From Gemmatimonadota bacterium (lineage in GTDB: Bacteria > Gemmatimonadota > Gemmatimonadetes > Longimicrobiales > Gaopeijiaceae), in contig JAJDVR010000026.1 of assembly GCA_022826025.1 (NCBI GenBank), positions 1 to 56,510 on the forward strand: a DNA stretch of 56,510 nucleotides. Direction: 5' to 3'. The position numbers were made by a program, and so were the translations under genes. Shown piece by piece: positions 1-11,163 of the stretch. The stretch's first letter is position 1. Every line of letters starts with the position of its first letter. The notes beneath the pieces are model-generated. The model saw only the letters and a program-made list of their open reading frames with translations. It was not told the origin of the DNA and did no database searches.

Positions 1-2785
1 CTACCTGAACTCCCTCGCGGGGCGGGGAGCGCACCTCGTCACCGTCAACTCCTACCTGGCCCGCCGCGACGCCCAGTGGATGGGCTACATCTACGAGTCG
101 CTGGGCCTCACCACGGATGTGATCGACGAGCACCAGCCCGGGTCGGAGGAGCGCCGGCAGGCGTACCTGGCGGACATCACCTACGGGACCAACAACGAGT
201 TCGGGTTCGACTACCTGCGCGACAACATGGTCCACGACCTGGCTCAGCGGGTACAGCGCGGCCATCCCTTCGCGATCATCGACGAGGTGGACTCCATCCT
301 CATCGACGAGGCTCGCACGCCGCTGATCATCTCCGGACCGGTCGGGCGCGACACCTCGACGCCGTTCAAGCAGATGGCGCCGCTGGTGGGAAGGCTCTAT
401 CGGCAACAGTCGAAGATCACGGGTGAGCTGGTGGCCGCCGCGCACCGAGAGCTGGAGGCGGGCAACGAGCACGCCGCCGGCGAGAGCCTGCTGGCGGTCA
501 AGCGGGGGACGCCGAAGAACAAGCGCCTGCTCAAGCTCTTCGCCGAGGATCCGGGGATTCAGAAGCTGGTGCAGAAGGTCGAAGGCGACTACATGCGCGA
601 GAAGCGCCTGCACGAGATCGACGAACTCCTGCTGTTCGCGATGGATGAGAAGGGGCACAACGTGCACCTCTCGGACAAGGGACTGGACACGCTGTCCCCG
701 GGAGATCCCGACGCCTTCGTGGTGCCGGATCTTTCCGAGGAGATGGGCGAGCTCGAGCAAGACGAGACGCTCTCGGTGGACAACCGGCGGGAGCGCATTC
801 AGGAGCTCGAGGGCGAGTACGCGACCAAGAGCCAGAAGATCCACGTCATTCACCAGTTGCTGAAGGCATACGCGCTCTATCATCGCAACGAGCAGTACAT
901 CCTCGGCGAGAGCGGCGCGGTGGTGATCGTGGACGAGTTCACCGGACGCCAGATGCCGGGCCGGCGGTGGAGCGACGGGCTGCATCAGGCGGTGGAGGCG
1001 AAGGAGGGCGTGGAGGTGCGGGGCGAGACCCAGACGCTCGCCACCATCACCATCCAGAACTATTTCCGCATGTACGACAAGCTGGCGGGGATGACCGGAA
1101 CCGCGGAGACGGAGGAGAACGAATTCCACCAGATCTACGGCCTGGACGTGATGGTGATCCCGACCAATCGGCCGGTCATCCGGGACGACCGCGACGACCT
1201 CATCTTCCGCACGGTGCGCGAGAAGTACAACGCGCTCATGGATGAGATCCAGCATTTCAACCGGCTGGAGCTGCCCGTGCTGGTCGGTACCACGAACGTG
1301 GATGTCTCGGAGACGCTCTCCCGCATGCTCAAGCGACGCGGCATCCGCCACAACGTGCTCAACGCCAAACAGCACCTCCGGGAGGCGGAGATCGTGGCCG
1401 AGGCGGGGCGCCCGGGGGCGGTGACCATCGCCACCAACATGGCCGGCCGCGGCACCGACATCAAACTGGGCGAGGGGGTCAGGGACGCGCGCACCGTGGG
1501 CTGGGCGCGTGCCCGCGGGCTCGACCTGGACGAACTCTATCCGGTCGATCCACGCCGGGTCACCGTGGACCTGGAGAAGAAGCCGGACGACTTCGTCGTC
1601 GAGATCGGCGGCCTCCACATTCTCGGATCGGCGCGGCACGACTCGCGCCGCATCGATCGCCAGCTCAGGGGGCGCGCCGGACGCCAGGGCGACCCGGGAA
1701 CCTCGCAGTTCTTCCTCTCGCTCGAAGACGACCTGATGCGTCTGTTCATGTCGGACCGCGTGGCGGGCGCCATGGAGAAGCTCGGCGCCGAGGAGGGCGA
1801 GGTGATCGCCCATCCCCTCGTCACGCGCTCGATCGGAAGGGCCCAGATGCGCGTCGAGGGGAACAACTTCGAGGCGCGCAAGCGGCTTCTCGACTACGAC
1901 GATGTCATGAACCAGCAGCGCGAGGTCATCTACGACCTGCGCCTGTTCGCGCTGGAGGGAGGAGAGGATCTCAAGGGCGAGATCTGGGAGATGATCGAAT
2001 ACGCCCTCGGGAGCACGCTGGACGAGTATGTGCCCGCTTCCAGCCCCGAGGAGGAATGGGACCTGGCGGGCCTCAAGCGCCGTCTGCTGCTCGAATTCCT
2101 GGTGCTCGTGAACGATCTGCCCGACGGGGACGAGTCAATTCCGGATCTGGACCACGAGGATCTGGCGGCACTTGTGCACGAGGCCGGAAGGGACGCCTTC
2201 CAGCGCAAGCTGGAGGGCTTCGGCGAGACGGCGGAGCGCGTCACCTCCTACATCCTGCTGTCGGTGATCGACCAGAAGTGGAAGGATCACCTGTACGACC
2301 TCGACCACCTCAAGGCGTCCATTTCCTACCGCAGCTGGGGGCAGAAGGACCCCCTGGTCGAATACAAGAAAGAGGCCTACGACATGTTCGTGGACCTCAT
2401 GCATGATCTGCGCAAGACGCTGGCGTCGCTCATCCTGCGGGCTCGGGTCGAGCAGCAGCCGATGGTCCGGCGGCGCCCGATGGGAGGCCAGCGCCTCACC
2501 TATACGGGCCCGCAGGAGACGTCGGCCGCCACCACCCGCGCACGGCCGGCTGCTCCGGTCTCCCGCCGGGCGGGCGTGCCGGGACGAGTTGATACGACCG
2601 GCATCGCCCGGAGCGCGCGCGCCGCTGCCGGTCCCGCAACGGACGTATCCACCCTGGCCACCAACCGCGGGGAGGCGCGCAAGTCCCGGCCGGTCACCGT
2701 CGAGGCCCGCCCGGGGCGCAACGCGCCCTGTCCCTGCGGCTCGGGGAAGAAATACAAGAAGTGCTGCCAAGGGCGCGCCACCTGA
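1..2785 (+). CDS. secA: Preprotein translocase subunit SecA (5' end truncated by window start)
   Basis: Frame 2 is open from the window edge (YLNSLAGRGAHLVTVNSYLARRDAQWMGYIYESLG...). DEAD-motor motifs (IIDEVDSILIDEARTPLIISGP, MAGRGTDIKLG, GRAGRQGDPG) and C-terminal SEC-C zinc motif (NAPCPCGSGKKYKKCC). Confidence 0.97.
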   Translation, partial: YLNSLAGRGAHLVTVNSYLARRDAQWMGYIYESLGLTTDVIDEHQPGSEERRQAYLADITYGTNNEFGFDYLRDNMVHDLAQRVQRGHPFAIIDEVDSILIDEARTPLIISGPVGRDTSTPFKQMAPLVGRLYRQQSKITGELVAAAHRELEAGNEHAAGESLLAVKRGTPKNKRLLKLFAEDPGIQKLVQKVEGDYMREKRLHEIDELLLFAMDEKGHNVHLSDKGLDTLSPGDPDAFVVPDLSEEMGELEQDETLSVDNRRERIQELEGEYATKSQKIHVIHQLLKAYALYHRNEQYILGESGAVVIVDEFTGRQMPGRRWSDGLHQAVEAKEGVEVRGETQTLATITIQNYFRMYDKLAGMTGTAETEENEFHQIYGLDVMVIPTNRPVIRDDRDDLIFRTVREKYNALMDEIQHFNRLELPVLVGTTNVDVSETLSRMLKRRGIRHNVLNAKQHLREAEIVAEAGRPGAVTIATNMAGRGTDIKLGEGVRDARTVGWARARGLDLDELYPVDPRRVTVDLEKKPDDFVVEIGGLHILGSARHDSRRIDRQLRGRAGRQGDPGTSQFFLSLEDDLMRLFMSDRVAGAMEKLGAEEGEVIAHPLVTRSIGRAQMRVEGNNFEARKRLLDYDDVMNQQREVIYDLRLFALEGGEDLKGEIWEMIEYALGSTLDEYVPASSPEEEWDLAGLKRRLLLEFLVLVNDLPDGDESIPDLDHEDLAALVHEAGRDAFQRKLEGFGETAERVTSYILLSVIDQKWKDHLYDLDHLKASISYRSWGQKDPLVEYKKEAYDMFVDLMHDLRKTLASLILRARVEQQPMVRRRPMGGQRLTYTGPQETSAATTRARPAAPVSRRAGVPGRVDTTGIARSARAAAGPATDVSTLATNRGEARKSRPVTVEARPGRNAPCPCGSGKKYKKCCQGRAT

Positions 2786-2799
2786 CACCCCCGCGGCCG

Positions 2800-3471
2800 A
2801 TGCGCGAATGGCCGCGCGGCGACCGTCCGCGTGAACGCCTCCGGGAAGTGGGCGTTGACGGACTGGCGACGCGGGAGCTGCTTTCGCTCGTGGTGGGCAG
2901 CGGAACCAGGGGCGCGAGCGCAATGGACGTGGCGGACGCCCTGCTGCAGCGTTGCGGAGGATCGCTGGCGCGCATGGGATCGGCTCCGGCCGGGCTCCTG
3001 GAGGGCGTCGCCGGTGTCGGGGGGGCGACCGCCGCCCGTGTGTTGGCAGCGCTGGAACTGGGTCGGCGGGGCGTCAGGGAGCGCCTTGCCCCCCGCGACC
3101 CGATTCGCGGGCCCGGCGATATCTATGCGCGCATGGCTCCCCGGTTGCGCGATCTGCGCCACGAGGAGTTTCACGCTCTTCTGCTCAACAGCCAGCACAG
3201 CGTGCTGCGCGAGGTGCTGATCACGCGTGGAATCCTGGACGCCTCTCTCATCCATCCGCGCGAGGTGTTGCGGGAGGCGATCGTGGAGAGCGCGGCAGCG
3301 GTGATTCTGGTGCACAACCACCCATCCGGAAACCCGTCACCCTCCGCCGAGGACCGCGAGGTCACCCGGCAGCTGTCGGCGGCGGGCCGCACAGTGGGGA
3401 TACCGGTGCTCGACCACGTGATCATCGCGGGCGAGGCATTTCGCTCCCTGGCCCAGGACGGCCTGATGTAG
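2800..3471 (+). CDS. radC: RadC/JAB-domain protein
   Basis: MREWPRGDRPRERLREVGVDGLATRELLSLVVGSGTRG, HhH-like region and JAMM motif HNHPSGNPSPSAED. Start placed at ATG 2800 rather than the ORF-track 2761. Confidence 0.93.
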   Translation: MREWPRGDRPRERLREVGVDGLATRELLSLVVGSGTRGASAMDVADALLQRCGGSLARMGSAPAGLLEGVAGVGGATAARVLAALELGRRGVRERLAPRDPIRGPGDIYARMAPRLRDLRHEEFHALLLNSQHSVLREVLITRGILDASLIHPREVLREAIVESAAAVILVHNHPSGNPSPSAEDREVTRQLSAAGRTVGIPVLDHVIIAGEAFRSLAQDGLM

Positions 3472-3620
3472 CGAATCTTCCGGAGCCCGACGGGGTGCCG
3501 GCTGCGTTCGGTTGTGCGCAACGCCCGGTCCCTGCGGATACCCCGGCGGGCGATTATGTTCACTGGTCGGGCATCGCTCGAAACCGACGGTACACCGCTT
3601 TTTCGTCTTGCAGGGTCACA

Positions 3621-5831
3621 ATGGCGACTTCGACTGCCACGATTGCCAGGAACGCGGTGCAGAAACTGCCCGCGGCCCTTGCTCCGGCCATAGAGGCGTA
3701 CGCCGACCGTCTGGACGTCAGCCAGATTGAGAGGGCGCACCGGGTCGCGGCCGAAGCACACGCGGGCCAGCGGCGCGCCTCCGGCGCACGCTATGTCACC
3801 CACGCCGTCGGTGTCGCCACCATCCTGGCGGAGCTCCGTCTGGATACCGCTTCCATAGCCGCGGGCCTGATCCACGATGTGGTGGAGGACACCGCCGTCG
3901 ACCTGACCGATGTGGAAGCCCAGTTCGGCGCCGAGGTGGCGGGGATCGTGGACGGCGTCACGAAGATCGGGCGCGTGCGCTTCCGGTCGAATGCGGAACG
4001 GCAGGTCGAGAACTACCGCAAGCTGTTGGTGTCGATGGTCCAGGATGCCCGGGTGATCCTCATAAAGCTCGCCGACCGGCTCCACAACATGCGCACGCTC
4101 GAGCACCTGCGTCCGCCCAAGCAAAGGCGAATCGCGCTGGAGACGCGCAACATCTATGCCCCCATCGCCCATCGCCTGGGGCTGGCGGCCATCAAGTGGG
4201 AGTTGGAGGACCTGGCCTTCAAGTTTCTCGAACCCGGCGAATACAACCAGCTGAAGAAGAAGATTCAGCAGCGCCGGCGGGAGCGTGAGCGCCAGATCAC
4301 GGAGATGAGGCGTCCGCTGGTGGACATGCTGACCGAGGCGGGAATTCCCTTCGTGGACGTGACCGGCAGGCCGAAGCATCTGTGGTCGATCCACAAGAAG
4401 ATCCGCGCCAACGACCTTCCCTTCGAGGAGATTCAGGATCTGCTCGCACTGCGCGTGATTACGGACTCGGTGCAGCACTGTTACGCGTCGCTCGGGGTGA
4501 TCCACAACCGCTGGACTCCGGTACAGGAGCGCTTCCGCGACTATATCGCGACACCGAAGTCCAACATGTATCAATCCCTGCACACGACCGTGTTCGGGCC
4601 TCGCGGGCGCCGCTACGAGATCCAGATCCGCACCGAGGCGATGCACCTGACGGCGGAGCAGGGGATCGCCGCGCACTGGCGCTACAAGGAAGGCGGGGAC
4701 GCCAGGAAGGACGAGGTCGGAGAAGCTCTCTCCTGGTTCCGCCAGGTGCTCGAATGGCAGAAGGACACCAGCGAGCCGGAGGAATTCATGGAGTTCCTCC
4801 GCATGGACCTCTTTCAGGGAGAGATCTTCGTCTTTACCCCCAAGGGCGAAGTCAAGCAGCTTCCGGTTGGGGCGACTCCGATCGATTTCGCGTATTCGGT
4901 GCACAGCGAAATCGGATCACACTGCGCGGGCGCGCGGGTGAACGGACGCATCGCCCCGCTTTCGCGCAAGCTGAAGAACGGCGATACCGTCGAGATCATC
5001 AAGAACGCGAAGCAGCGTCCCAACCGCGACTGGCTCGCGTTCGTGAAGACCTCACGGGCGCGCGGGCAGATCCGCCGCTGGATCCGCAAGGAGGAGTTGG
5101 CCTCCGCGCTTCAGCTGGGTGGGGATTTCCTGAAGCAGGAGCTGCGCAAGCGACGCCTTCCCAAGCCGGGTGACGACGCGAAGATCCATGCCGCCGCACA
5201 GCTGGGCTATCCCGACTTCGACCAGCTGCAGGCGGCGCTGGGGCGGGGGGACGTGGGTCCGGCGGCCGTGCTCAAGGCCCTCTTCCCGGACCAGGAGACC
5301 ACTCCCGGCGCCCAGCCCCGCTCCACGCTGCGGCGCATCGCCGCCAGGATTCGTCCTTCCAGCCGGGGCGTGCGCATCCAGGGCGTGGACAACCTGATGG
5401 TGCGCTACTCGCAGTGCTGCCAGCCCGTGCCGGGGGACGATGTCATCGGCTACATCACGGTCGGGCGCGGCATCTCGATTCACCGGGCCGACTGCGCCAA
5501 CGTGCTCTATCTGTCCCAGGACCCGGAGCGCAGGGTCGAGATCCGATGGACGGCGGAGAAGGGCGATACCCGGATGGTGAAGATTCAGGCCCGGGCCGTG
5601 GACCGCCGCGGGCTCCTGTCGGATATCGCCAAGGCCATCGCCAACACCGGGACCAACATCCAGAATGCGGACGTCCGATCGGACAAGGCGGGCATGAGCG
5701 GCGAGTTCGTGGTGGAGGTGGAGGACCTGGCCCACCTCGAAAAGGTGCTCAAGGCCGTGAACCAGGTGAAGGGCGTGCTCACGGTCGAACGGCGCGAGGG
5801 CAAGGGCGAGGCGGGAAGGATAGAGGCCTGA
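3621..5831 (+). CDS. rel: Bifunctional (p)ppGpp synthetase/hydrolase, RelA/SpoT family
   Basis: HD domain ([25 protein letters not shown]), synthetase domain, TGS ([29 protein letters not shown]), CC...HRADC region and C-terminal ACT domain. Confidence 0.95.
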   Translation: MATSTATIARNAVQKLPAALAPAIEAYADRLDVSQIERAHRVAAEAHAGQRRASGARYVTHAVGVATILAELRLDTASIAAGLIHDVVEDTAVDLTDVEAQFGAEVAGIVDGVTKIGRVRFRSNAERQVENYRKLLVSMVQDARVILIKLADRLHNMRTLEHLRPPKQRRIALETRNIYAPIAHRLGLAAIKWELEDLAFKFLEPGEYNQLKKKIQQRRRERERQITEMRRPLVDMLTEAGIPFVDVTGRPKHLWSIHKKIRANDLPFEEIQDLLALRVITDSVQHCYASLGVIHNRWTPVQERFRDYIATPKSNMYQSLHTTVFGPRGRRYEIQIRTEAMHLTAEQGIAAHWRYKEGGDARKDEVGEALSWFRQVLEWQKDTSEPEEFMEFLRMDLFQGEIFVFTPKGEVKQLPVGATPIDFAYSVHSEIGSHCAGARVNGRIAPLSRKLKNGDTVEIIKNAKQRPNRDWLAFVKTSRARGQIRRWIRKEELASALQLGGDFLKQELRKRRLPKPGDDAKIHAAAQLGYPDFDQLQAALGRGDVGPAAVLKALFPDQETTPGAQPRSTLRRIAARIRPSSRGVRIQGVDNLMVRYSQCCQPVPGDDVIGYITVGRGISIHRADCANVLYLSQDPERRVEIRWTAEKGDTRMVKIQARAVDRRGLLSDIAKAIANTGTNIQNADVRSDKAGMSGEFVVEVEDLAHLEKVLKAVNQVKGVLTVERREGKGEAGRIEA

Positions 5832-5835
5832 GTTC

Positions 5836-7842
5836 GTGCCCCGGTTCGAGATTCACTCTTCCTTCGAGCCCGCGGGAGACCAGCCCTCCGCGATCGAGGA
5901 GCTTTCGGCCGGCCTCGAGGAAGGAACCCGCTTCCAGACCCTGCTGGGGGCGACCGGCACCGGAAAGACGCTCTCCATGGCGCACGTCATCCAGAGCCAT
6001 GGCCGTCCGACGCTGGTGATGTCCCACAACAAGACGCTTGCGGCTCAGCTCTACGGGGAGTTGAAGGCGCTCTTTCCCGTCAACGCGGTCGAGTACTTCG
6101 TATCCTACTACGACTATTATCAGCCCGAGGCCTATGTCCCGGCCACGGATACCTACATCGAGAAAGACGCGAGCATCAACGAGGACATCGACCGGCTGCG
6201 TCTCCGCTCCACCTCCTCGCTGTTCGAGCGGGACGACGTCATCGTGGTGGCGTCGGTTTCCTGCATCTACGGTCTGGGCAACCCCGCCGACTATCGTTCC
6301 CTCATGCTGGAAGTGCGGGTGGGGGAGGTCGTGCCGCGTGACGAGTTGCTCCGGAGGCTGGTCGACATTCAGTACAGCCGCAACGATTTCGCCTTCGAGC
6401 GCGGGACCTTCAGGGTACGGGGCGACACCGTGGAGATTCTTCCCGCCTATGAGGAGCAGGGGATCCGCATCGAACTGTGGGGAGACGAAATCGAGCGCAT
6501 CACCCGGTTCGAGCCCCTGACGGGAGAAGCGATCGTTTCCCTGAACCGCACCGCCATCTATCCCGCCAGCCACTATGTCACGCACCGGCGCACCCTGGAG
6601 GAGGCTGTGCCCCTGATCCGCGACGAACTGGCCGATCAGCTGCACCGCTTTCGCCGGGCGGGCAAGCTGCTTGAGGCGCAGCGGCTCGAGTCGCGCACGA
6701 ACTTCGACATCGAGATGATGCTCGAGGTAGGGACGTGCCCGGGCATCGAGAACTACTCGCGCTTCATCAGCCGCCGCGAGGCGGGAGAACGGCCATCCTG
6801 CCTTCTGGACTACTTCCCGGAGCGCTTCCTCACCATCGTGGACGAATCGCACGTGTCCCTTCCGCAGATCCGCGGGATGTTCAACGGCGACAAGGCGCGC
6901 AAGGACACCCTGGTCGAGTTCGGCTTTCGGTTGCCCAGCGCGCTGGACAACCGGCCGCTCCGGTACGACGAGTGGGAGTCCGTTCTGGATCAGTCGATCT
7001 TCGTCTCGGCCACCCCCGGCGACATTGAGCTGCAGCTGTCGCGGGGCGTCGTGGTGGAACAGATCATCCGCCCCACGGGGCTGGTCGACCCGGGGGTGGA
7101 GGTGCGTCCCGTGCGCGGCCAGGTCGACGATCTGCTCGCCGAGATCCACGAGCGGGCGGGCCGCGGGGAACGCATCCTGGTCACGACCCTGACCAAGCGC
7201 ATGGCGGAGGACCTCTCGGAGTACCTGCAGTCGCTGGGGGTGCGGGTCCGCTACATGCACTCGGAGATCAACACCATCGACCGCGTGGACATCCTGCGCG
7301 CCCTGCGGCTCGGCGCAATCGACGTGCTGGTGGGCATCAACCTCCTGCGCGAGGGTCTCGATCTGCCGGAGGTGTCCCTTGTCGCCATTCTCGACGCCGA
7401 CAAGGAGGGATTCCTGCGCGATGCCCGTTCGCTGATCCAGACTATCGGCCGGGCCGCCCGCAACGTCCGCGGCACGGCGATTCTGTATGCGGACACCATC
7501 ACCGAATCGATGGCCAGGTGCCTCGACGAGACCAATCGGCGACGCGAGATTCAGCTGGCCTATAACAGGGAACATCGGATCACCCCGGAAACCATCGTGA
7601 AAAGCGTGCAGGAGATCGAGTTCAGCACCCGCGTGGCGGATGCGCGCGAGAAGCCGGTGGCCCTGGTGGCCGAAACGCAGCCGGGCTATTCGGACGAAGT
7701 CAACCGCGAGGAGTACGTGAAGATTCTGGAGGAGGAGATGAACCGGGCGTCGGCCGCGCTCGAGTTCGAACGGGCCGCGATGCTGCGGGACCAGCTTTTC
7801 GAGCTGCGGGTGTCGCTCGAAGGCGAAGGCGCGAAGAGGTAA
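5836..7842 (+). CDS. uvrB: Excinuclease ABC subunit UvrB
   Basis: [40 protein letters not shown]-terminal UVR motif. GTG start 5 nt after the rel stop. Confidence 0.98.
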   Translation: MPRFEIHSSFEPAGDQPSAIEELSAGLEEGTRFQTLLGATGTGKTLSMAHVIQSHGRPTLVMSHNKTLAAQLYGELKALFPVNAVEYFVSYYDYYQPEAYVPATDTYIEKDASINEDIDRLRLRSTSSLFERDDVIVVASVSCIYGLGNPADYRSLMLEVRVGEVVPRDELLRRLVDIQYSRNDFAFERGTFRVRGDTVEILPAYEEQGIRIELWGDEIERITRFEPLTGEAIVSLNRTAIYPASHYVTHRRTLEEAVPLIRDELADQLHRFRRAGKLLEAQRLESRTNFDIEMMLEVGTCPGIENYSRFISRREAGERPSCLLDYFPERFLTIVDESHVSLPQIRGMFNGDKARKDTLVEFGFRLPSALDNRPLRYDEWESVLDQSIFVSATPGDIELQLSRGVVVEQIIRPTGLVDPGVEVRPVRGQVDDLLAEIHERAGRGERILVTTLTKRMAEDLSEYLQSLGVRVRYMHSEINTIDRVDILRALRLGAIDVLVGINLLREGLDLPEVSLVAILDADKEGFLRDARSLIQTIGRAARNVRGTAILYADTITESMARCLDETNRRREIQLAYNREHRITPETIVKSVQEIEFSTRVADAREKPVALVAETQPGYSDEVNREEYVKILEEEMNRASAALEFERAAMLRDQLFELRVSLEGEGAKR

Positions 7843-7848
7843 ACCGCG

Positions 7849-8331
7849 ATGCCCCCGGACACGGCGGAGACCACGGCGGTGGAGACGCGGATGGTGCTGA
7901 GCGAGGAGGAACTGGCGAGGTGGGGCGAGCGTATCGGGTCCACGGTCGGGGCTCCGGTGTTTCTCATGCTGCGCGGTCCGGTGGGGGCCGGGAAGTCGGT
8001 CCTGGCAAGGGCGGTGGCCCGGGGAGCCGGGGTGCGCGGGGCCGTGCCGTCGCCGACGTTCAATCTGGTCTTCCGTTATCCGGGTGTGAGGGGACGAACC
8101 ATCGTGCACATGGATCTGTATCGTCTGAACGACGAATCCGAACTGGCCGAACTGGGCTGGTTCGAGCTTGGCGACAGAGGTGAAATCGTGATCGTCGAAT
8201 GGCCGGAGCGAGCGCGGGCCCTCCTTCCGCCGGACCACTGGGAGATCTCCCTGGCCGCGCCGGCGCCCGGCGCGACCGTGCGCGCGGTTGAGGTCTCCTG
8301 CAGCGGAAACCCGCCCGGGTTGCCGGATTGA
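7849..8331 (+). CDS. tsaE: tRNA t6A biosynthesis ATPase TsaE
   Basis: Walker A LRGPVGAGKSVLARAVARG, SPTFNLVFRY, VHMDLYRL, IVEWPERA. Confidence 0.93.
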   Translation: MPPDTAETTAVETRMVLSEEELARWGERIGSTVGAPVFLMLRGPVGAGKSVLARAVARGAGVRGAVPSPTFNLVFRYPGVRGRTIVHMDLYRLNDESELAELGWFELGDRGEIVIVEWPERARALLPPDHWEISLAAPAPGATVRAVEVSCSGNPPGLPD

Positions 8332-9092
8332 TGAACGGACGCAGCCGCACCATTCTCGCCTTCGACACGTCGTCGCGGCTGGGGTCCGTCATTGTGACCG
8401 CGAACGGAAAGGTGCTCGCACGTGCCTTCCTGCGCAGCCCGCGCCGCCACGCCGCCCGCCTGTTGCCCGCCATTCGCGGAGTGCTCGTGGCCTCGGGCGC
8501 CCAGCTCGGCGATCTGGCGGGTATCGTCGTGGGGAGCGGCCCCGGGTCCTTTACCGGCGTACGCGTGGCGGCGGCGACCGCCAAGGGGCTGACGGAGGGA
8601 TGCGGGGTGCCGATATGGGCCTACTCCAGCCTGGCCGCCGCCGCGGCCTCGGAAGGGGTGTGGCTGCCCGCCGGCTGGTCCGGACCGGCCGGGTGGCGCA
8701 AGGGGCGGGAGGACCGGGCAGTCGAGCCTCTCGAGCCCGGCACCCCCTGTTACGTCCTCTTCGATGCGCGCGGCGATCGGGTGTACGCGGGCTGTTTCCG
8801 GATGGGTCCCGCCTCAGTCGATATCCTGGTCCCCCCGTCCGCCACGCGCCTGGGCGAAGTGTTGTCCTCGTCCGTTCCTGAAGGCGCGATCTTCGCGGGC
8901 GACGGCGCATTTCGCCACGCTGCGGCGATTCGGCGGCGCGGCTGGCGCGTTGTCCCGCCCCCGGCCGGCCTGCCCACCGCCGAAGGGCTCGCCCGCCTCC
9001 TCACGCTCATGCCCCGGCCACCCGTAGGCAACGCACGCGCGTGGGAACCGGAGTATCTGCGTCCCTGGAAAGCAGGGGCTGCCGGACCGTGA
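8331..9092 (+). CDS. tsaB: tRNA t6A biosynthesis protein TsaB
   Basis: ILAFDTSSRLGSV, GIVVGSGPGSFTGVRVAAATAKGL. Start overlaps the tsaE stop by 1 nt (TGATG). Confidence 0.92.
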   Translation: MNGRSRTILAFDTSSRLGSVIVTANGKVLARAFLRSPRRHAARLLPAIRGVLVASGAQLGDLAGIVVGSGPGSFTGVRVAAATAKGLTEGCGVPIWAYSSLAAAAASEGVWLPAGWSGPAGWRKGREDRAVEPLEPGTPCYVLFDARGDRVYAGCFRMGPASVDILVPPSATRLGEVLSSSVPEGAIFAGDGAFRHAAAIRRRGWRVVPPPAGLPTAEGLARLLTLMPRPPVGNARAWEPEYLRPWKAGAAGP

Positions 9093-9221
9093 TCGCCGGG
9101 CCCGGACACGCCAGGATCCCGCAGAGCGAGCGGGGGTAGTGTGTCCCGGATTTCGCCGTCGCACGGGCCGCCATCCAGTCCCGGCCCCCGTTACCCTGAA
9201 GAGCCGGAGGATTGAACCCAA

Positions 9222-9944
9222 ATGACCGCGGTCGGAATCCTTGCGCTCCAGGGCCGCCCCCCGGCAACCTTGCTGGACATGGTCGTCGGGTCGAGCGCCC
9301 CCACGCTGGTGGTGCTGGCCGTGCTTGGAGTGTTTTCCCTGGCGAGCTGGTACGTGATCGGCTGGAAGTACCTCCAGTTTCGCAGCGTTCAGACCCAGGG
9401 AAACCAGTTTCTGGACGCGGTGTCCAATGCGCGGGGACTCGAAGAAGCCTATACCGCGATCCTGGCCCTTCCGGAATCCCCCTACGGCCGCCTCTTCCGA
9501 CACGGGGTGAACTTCTTCAGCGAGTTGCGGCCGGGGGCGCTGCGCGGAGGCGTGTCCGCAGGGGAAGGATTGACCCAGGTACAGCTGGAGACGCTTCGGA
9601 TGGTGCTGCAGAAGGAGGAATCCGACGAGCGCGACGACCTTGCCCACGGCCTTACGTGGCTCGCGGTCATCGGCTCCATCTCGCCCCTGCTCGGGCTGAT
9701 GGGAACCGTTATCGGCATCATGAACACCTTCCGGGGAATCACTGCAAGCGGGTCGGCGAACATCGCAGCCGTGGCCCCGGGGGTGGCGGAGGCGCTGGTG
9801 ACCACCGTGACCGGGCTCTTCGTCGCCATCCCCGCCGTCATCGCCTACAACTACTACGTTTCGCGGTTGAACCTGGTCACGGGTGAGCTCGAGGGGTTCT
9901 CGAGCGAGTTCATCGGAACGCTCGCGCGGGAGGGCCACGTTTGA
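9222..9944 (+). CDS. tolQ: TolQ/ExbB/MotA-family proton channel
   Basis: TM segments; WLAVIGSISPLLGLMGTVIGIMNTF, GVAEALVTTVTGLFVAIPAVIAYNYY; first gene of a Tol-Pal cluster. Confidence 0.93.
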   Translation: MTAVGILALQGRPPATLLDMVVGSSAPTLVVLAVLGVFSLASWYVIGWKYLQFRSVQTQGNQFLDAVSNARGLEEAYTAILALPESPYGRLFRHGVNFFSELRPGALRGGVSAGEGLTQVQLETLRMVLQKEESDERDDLAHGLTWLAVIGSISPLLGLMGTVIGIMNTFRGITASGSANIAAVAPGVAEALVTTVTGLFVAIPAVIAYNYYVSRLNLVTGELEGFSSEFIGTLAREGHV

Positions 9945-10378
9945 GCCACGAGGGCCGGTCCCGGGGACGCCGCGACGATCTGCCGCTGCGCGCGGAGATC
10001 AACGTGACCTCCCTCGTGGACGTCGCCTTCACGTTGCTGGTGATCTTCATCATCACCGCCCCCATCCTTCAGGGGGGCATCGAGGTAGGCGTGCCGCGAG
10101 CCGATGTGGCTCCGCTGACCGCGGACGAGGAGCCCCTGATCGTCGTGGTTCGCGCCGACGGGGAAATCGTGCTCTCCGAGACGGTCGTGCCCTACGAGAA
10201 CTTCGAGGGCGTGCTATCCCAGGCGGTGACCGCGCGCAACGTGGGGCAAATCTACATTCGGGGTGATTCCCTTGCGTACCATGGCGACATGGTGCGGGTC
10301 TTCGCGAAGGTGCAGGAGCTGGCGCGACAGGAGGGAATCCGCTTCGCGATCGTTGCCGAGCCCGACGCGAGCCGTTAG
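9941..10378 (+). CDS. tolR: TolR/ExbD biopolymer transport protein
   Basis: EINVTSLVDVAFTLLVIFIITAPILQGGIEVGVP; TTG start overlaps the tolQ stop by 4 nt. Confidence 0.92.
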   Translation: MSHEGRSRGRRDDLPLRAEINVTSLVDVAFTLLVIFIITAPILQGGIEVGVPRADVAPLTADEEPLIVVVRADGEIVLSETVVPYENFEGVLSQAVTARNVGQIYIRGDSLAYHGDMVRVFAKVQELARQEGIRFAIVAEPDASR

Positions 10379-10385
10379 CCGGGGA

Positions 10386-11150
10386 GTGGCGGTGGACCGA
10401 AGCGCACGACGACGAAGGGACCGGCCGGGTCGATCTCCGGTTTTCTTCTCGGTCGGCCTCCACGGGTTTTTCCTCATGCTGGTCGTGGCGACCAACATCC
10501 AGCCCGAGCCGGTGCAGCTGGTGACCATCGAGCTGGAACTGGTCGCCATGCCCGCGCCGGCTGCCGAGGTCGAACCGGCGCCGGCTCCCGAAGAGGAGGA
10601 GCTCACCGTCGACACCCCGGAGCCCGAGGCCCCTCCCGAGGATGAGCCGGTAGCGGAACTGGAGGACGAGCCGGAGCCGGAGCCCGATCCTCGTCCGGAC
10701 GCCCCGGAGCCCACCCCGGAGGAACAGCCGGTGGAGGAGGAGCCCGAGCCGGCGCCCCTGGACCAACCCAATACGGGCACCGACGATCTCGATGTCCGCA
10801 TGAGGGGGGTGGAGCGGGACTTTCCGCAGTACTATGCCAACATGCAGCGACAGATGCGGCGGTGCTTCCGTCCGCCCGGGACGCCCGATCTGACCGCTTC
10901 GGTGGACTTCGTGCTCGATCGGGAGGGCAAGGTGATCGACACGACGGTGCGCATCTCCGAGACATCGAGGAGCGTCGTCTTCGACCTGGCCGTCCGGGAG
11001 GCCGTTGAATGCGCCGGAGGTGGACGCTTCGGTCCGCTGCCGCCGGAGATGGGGCTTGAACACGCTCCGTTCCGATTCACCTTCAGCCCGGCGCGGCGCC
11101 GGCCACCGGCGGAGTCCCCGGGCCGTCAAAGGTCGGATGCGGTCGGGTAG
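10386..11150 (+). CDS. TolA/TonB-like energy transducer
   Basis: N-terminal TM, Pro/Glu-rich spacer (EPAPAPEEEELTVDTPEPEAPPEDEP...), C-terminal TonB/TolA-like domain (MRRCFRPPGTPDLTASVDFVLDREGKVIDTTV). GTG start inferred. Confidence 0.82.
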   Translation: MAVDRSARRRRDRPGRSPVFFSVGLHGFFLMLVVATNIQPEPVQLVTIELELVAMPAPAAEVEPAPAPEEEELTVDTPEPEAPPEDEPVAELEDEPEPEPDPRPDAPEPTPEEQPVEEEPEPAPLDQPNTGTDDLDVRMRGVERDFPQYYANMQRQMRRCFRPPGTPDLTASVDFVLDREGKVIDTTVRISETSRSVVFDLAVREAVECAGGGRFGPLPPEMGLEHAPFRFTFSPARRRPPAESPGRQRSDAVG

Positions 11151-11163
11151 GGAGGAGCATCAC

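Noticed and set aside
3549-3605. GCGAT/ATCGC and CGAAA/TTTCG short stems between radC and rel as a leader element
   Set aside because: Stems of only 5 bp with long loops; not distinguishable from chance by eye.
2952-3620. N-terminal 223 residues of the ORF-track 959-aa rel ORF
   Set aside because: Out-of-frame reading through radC (Arg/Gly-rich); the conserved Rel sequence begins at ATG 3621.
3171-4904. 577-aa - strand ORF opposite radC/rel
   Set aside because: Antisense to strong RadC and Rel motifs.
5779-8238. 819-aa - strand ORF
   Set aside because: Entirely antisense to uvrB and tsaE; composition typical of the complementary frame.
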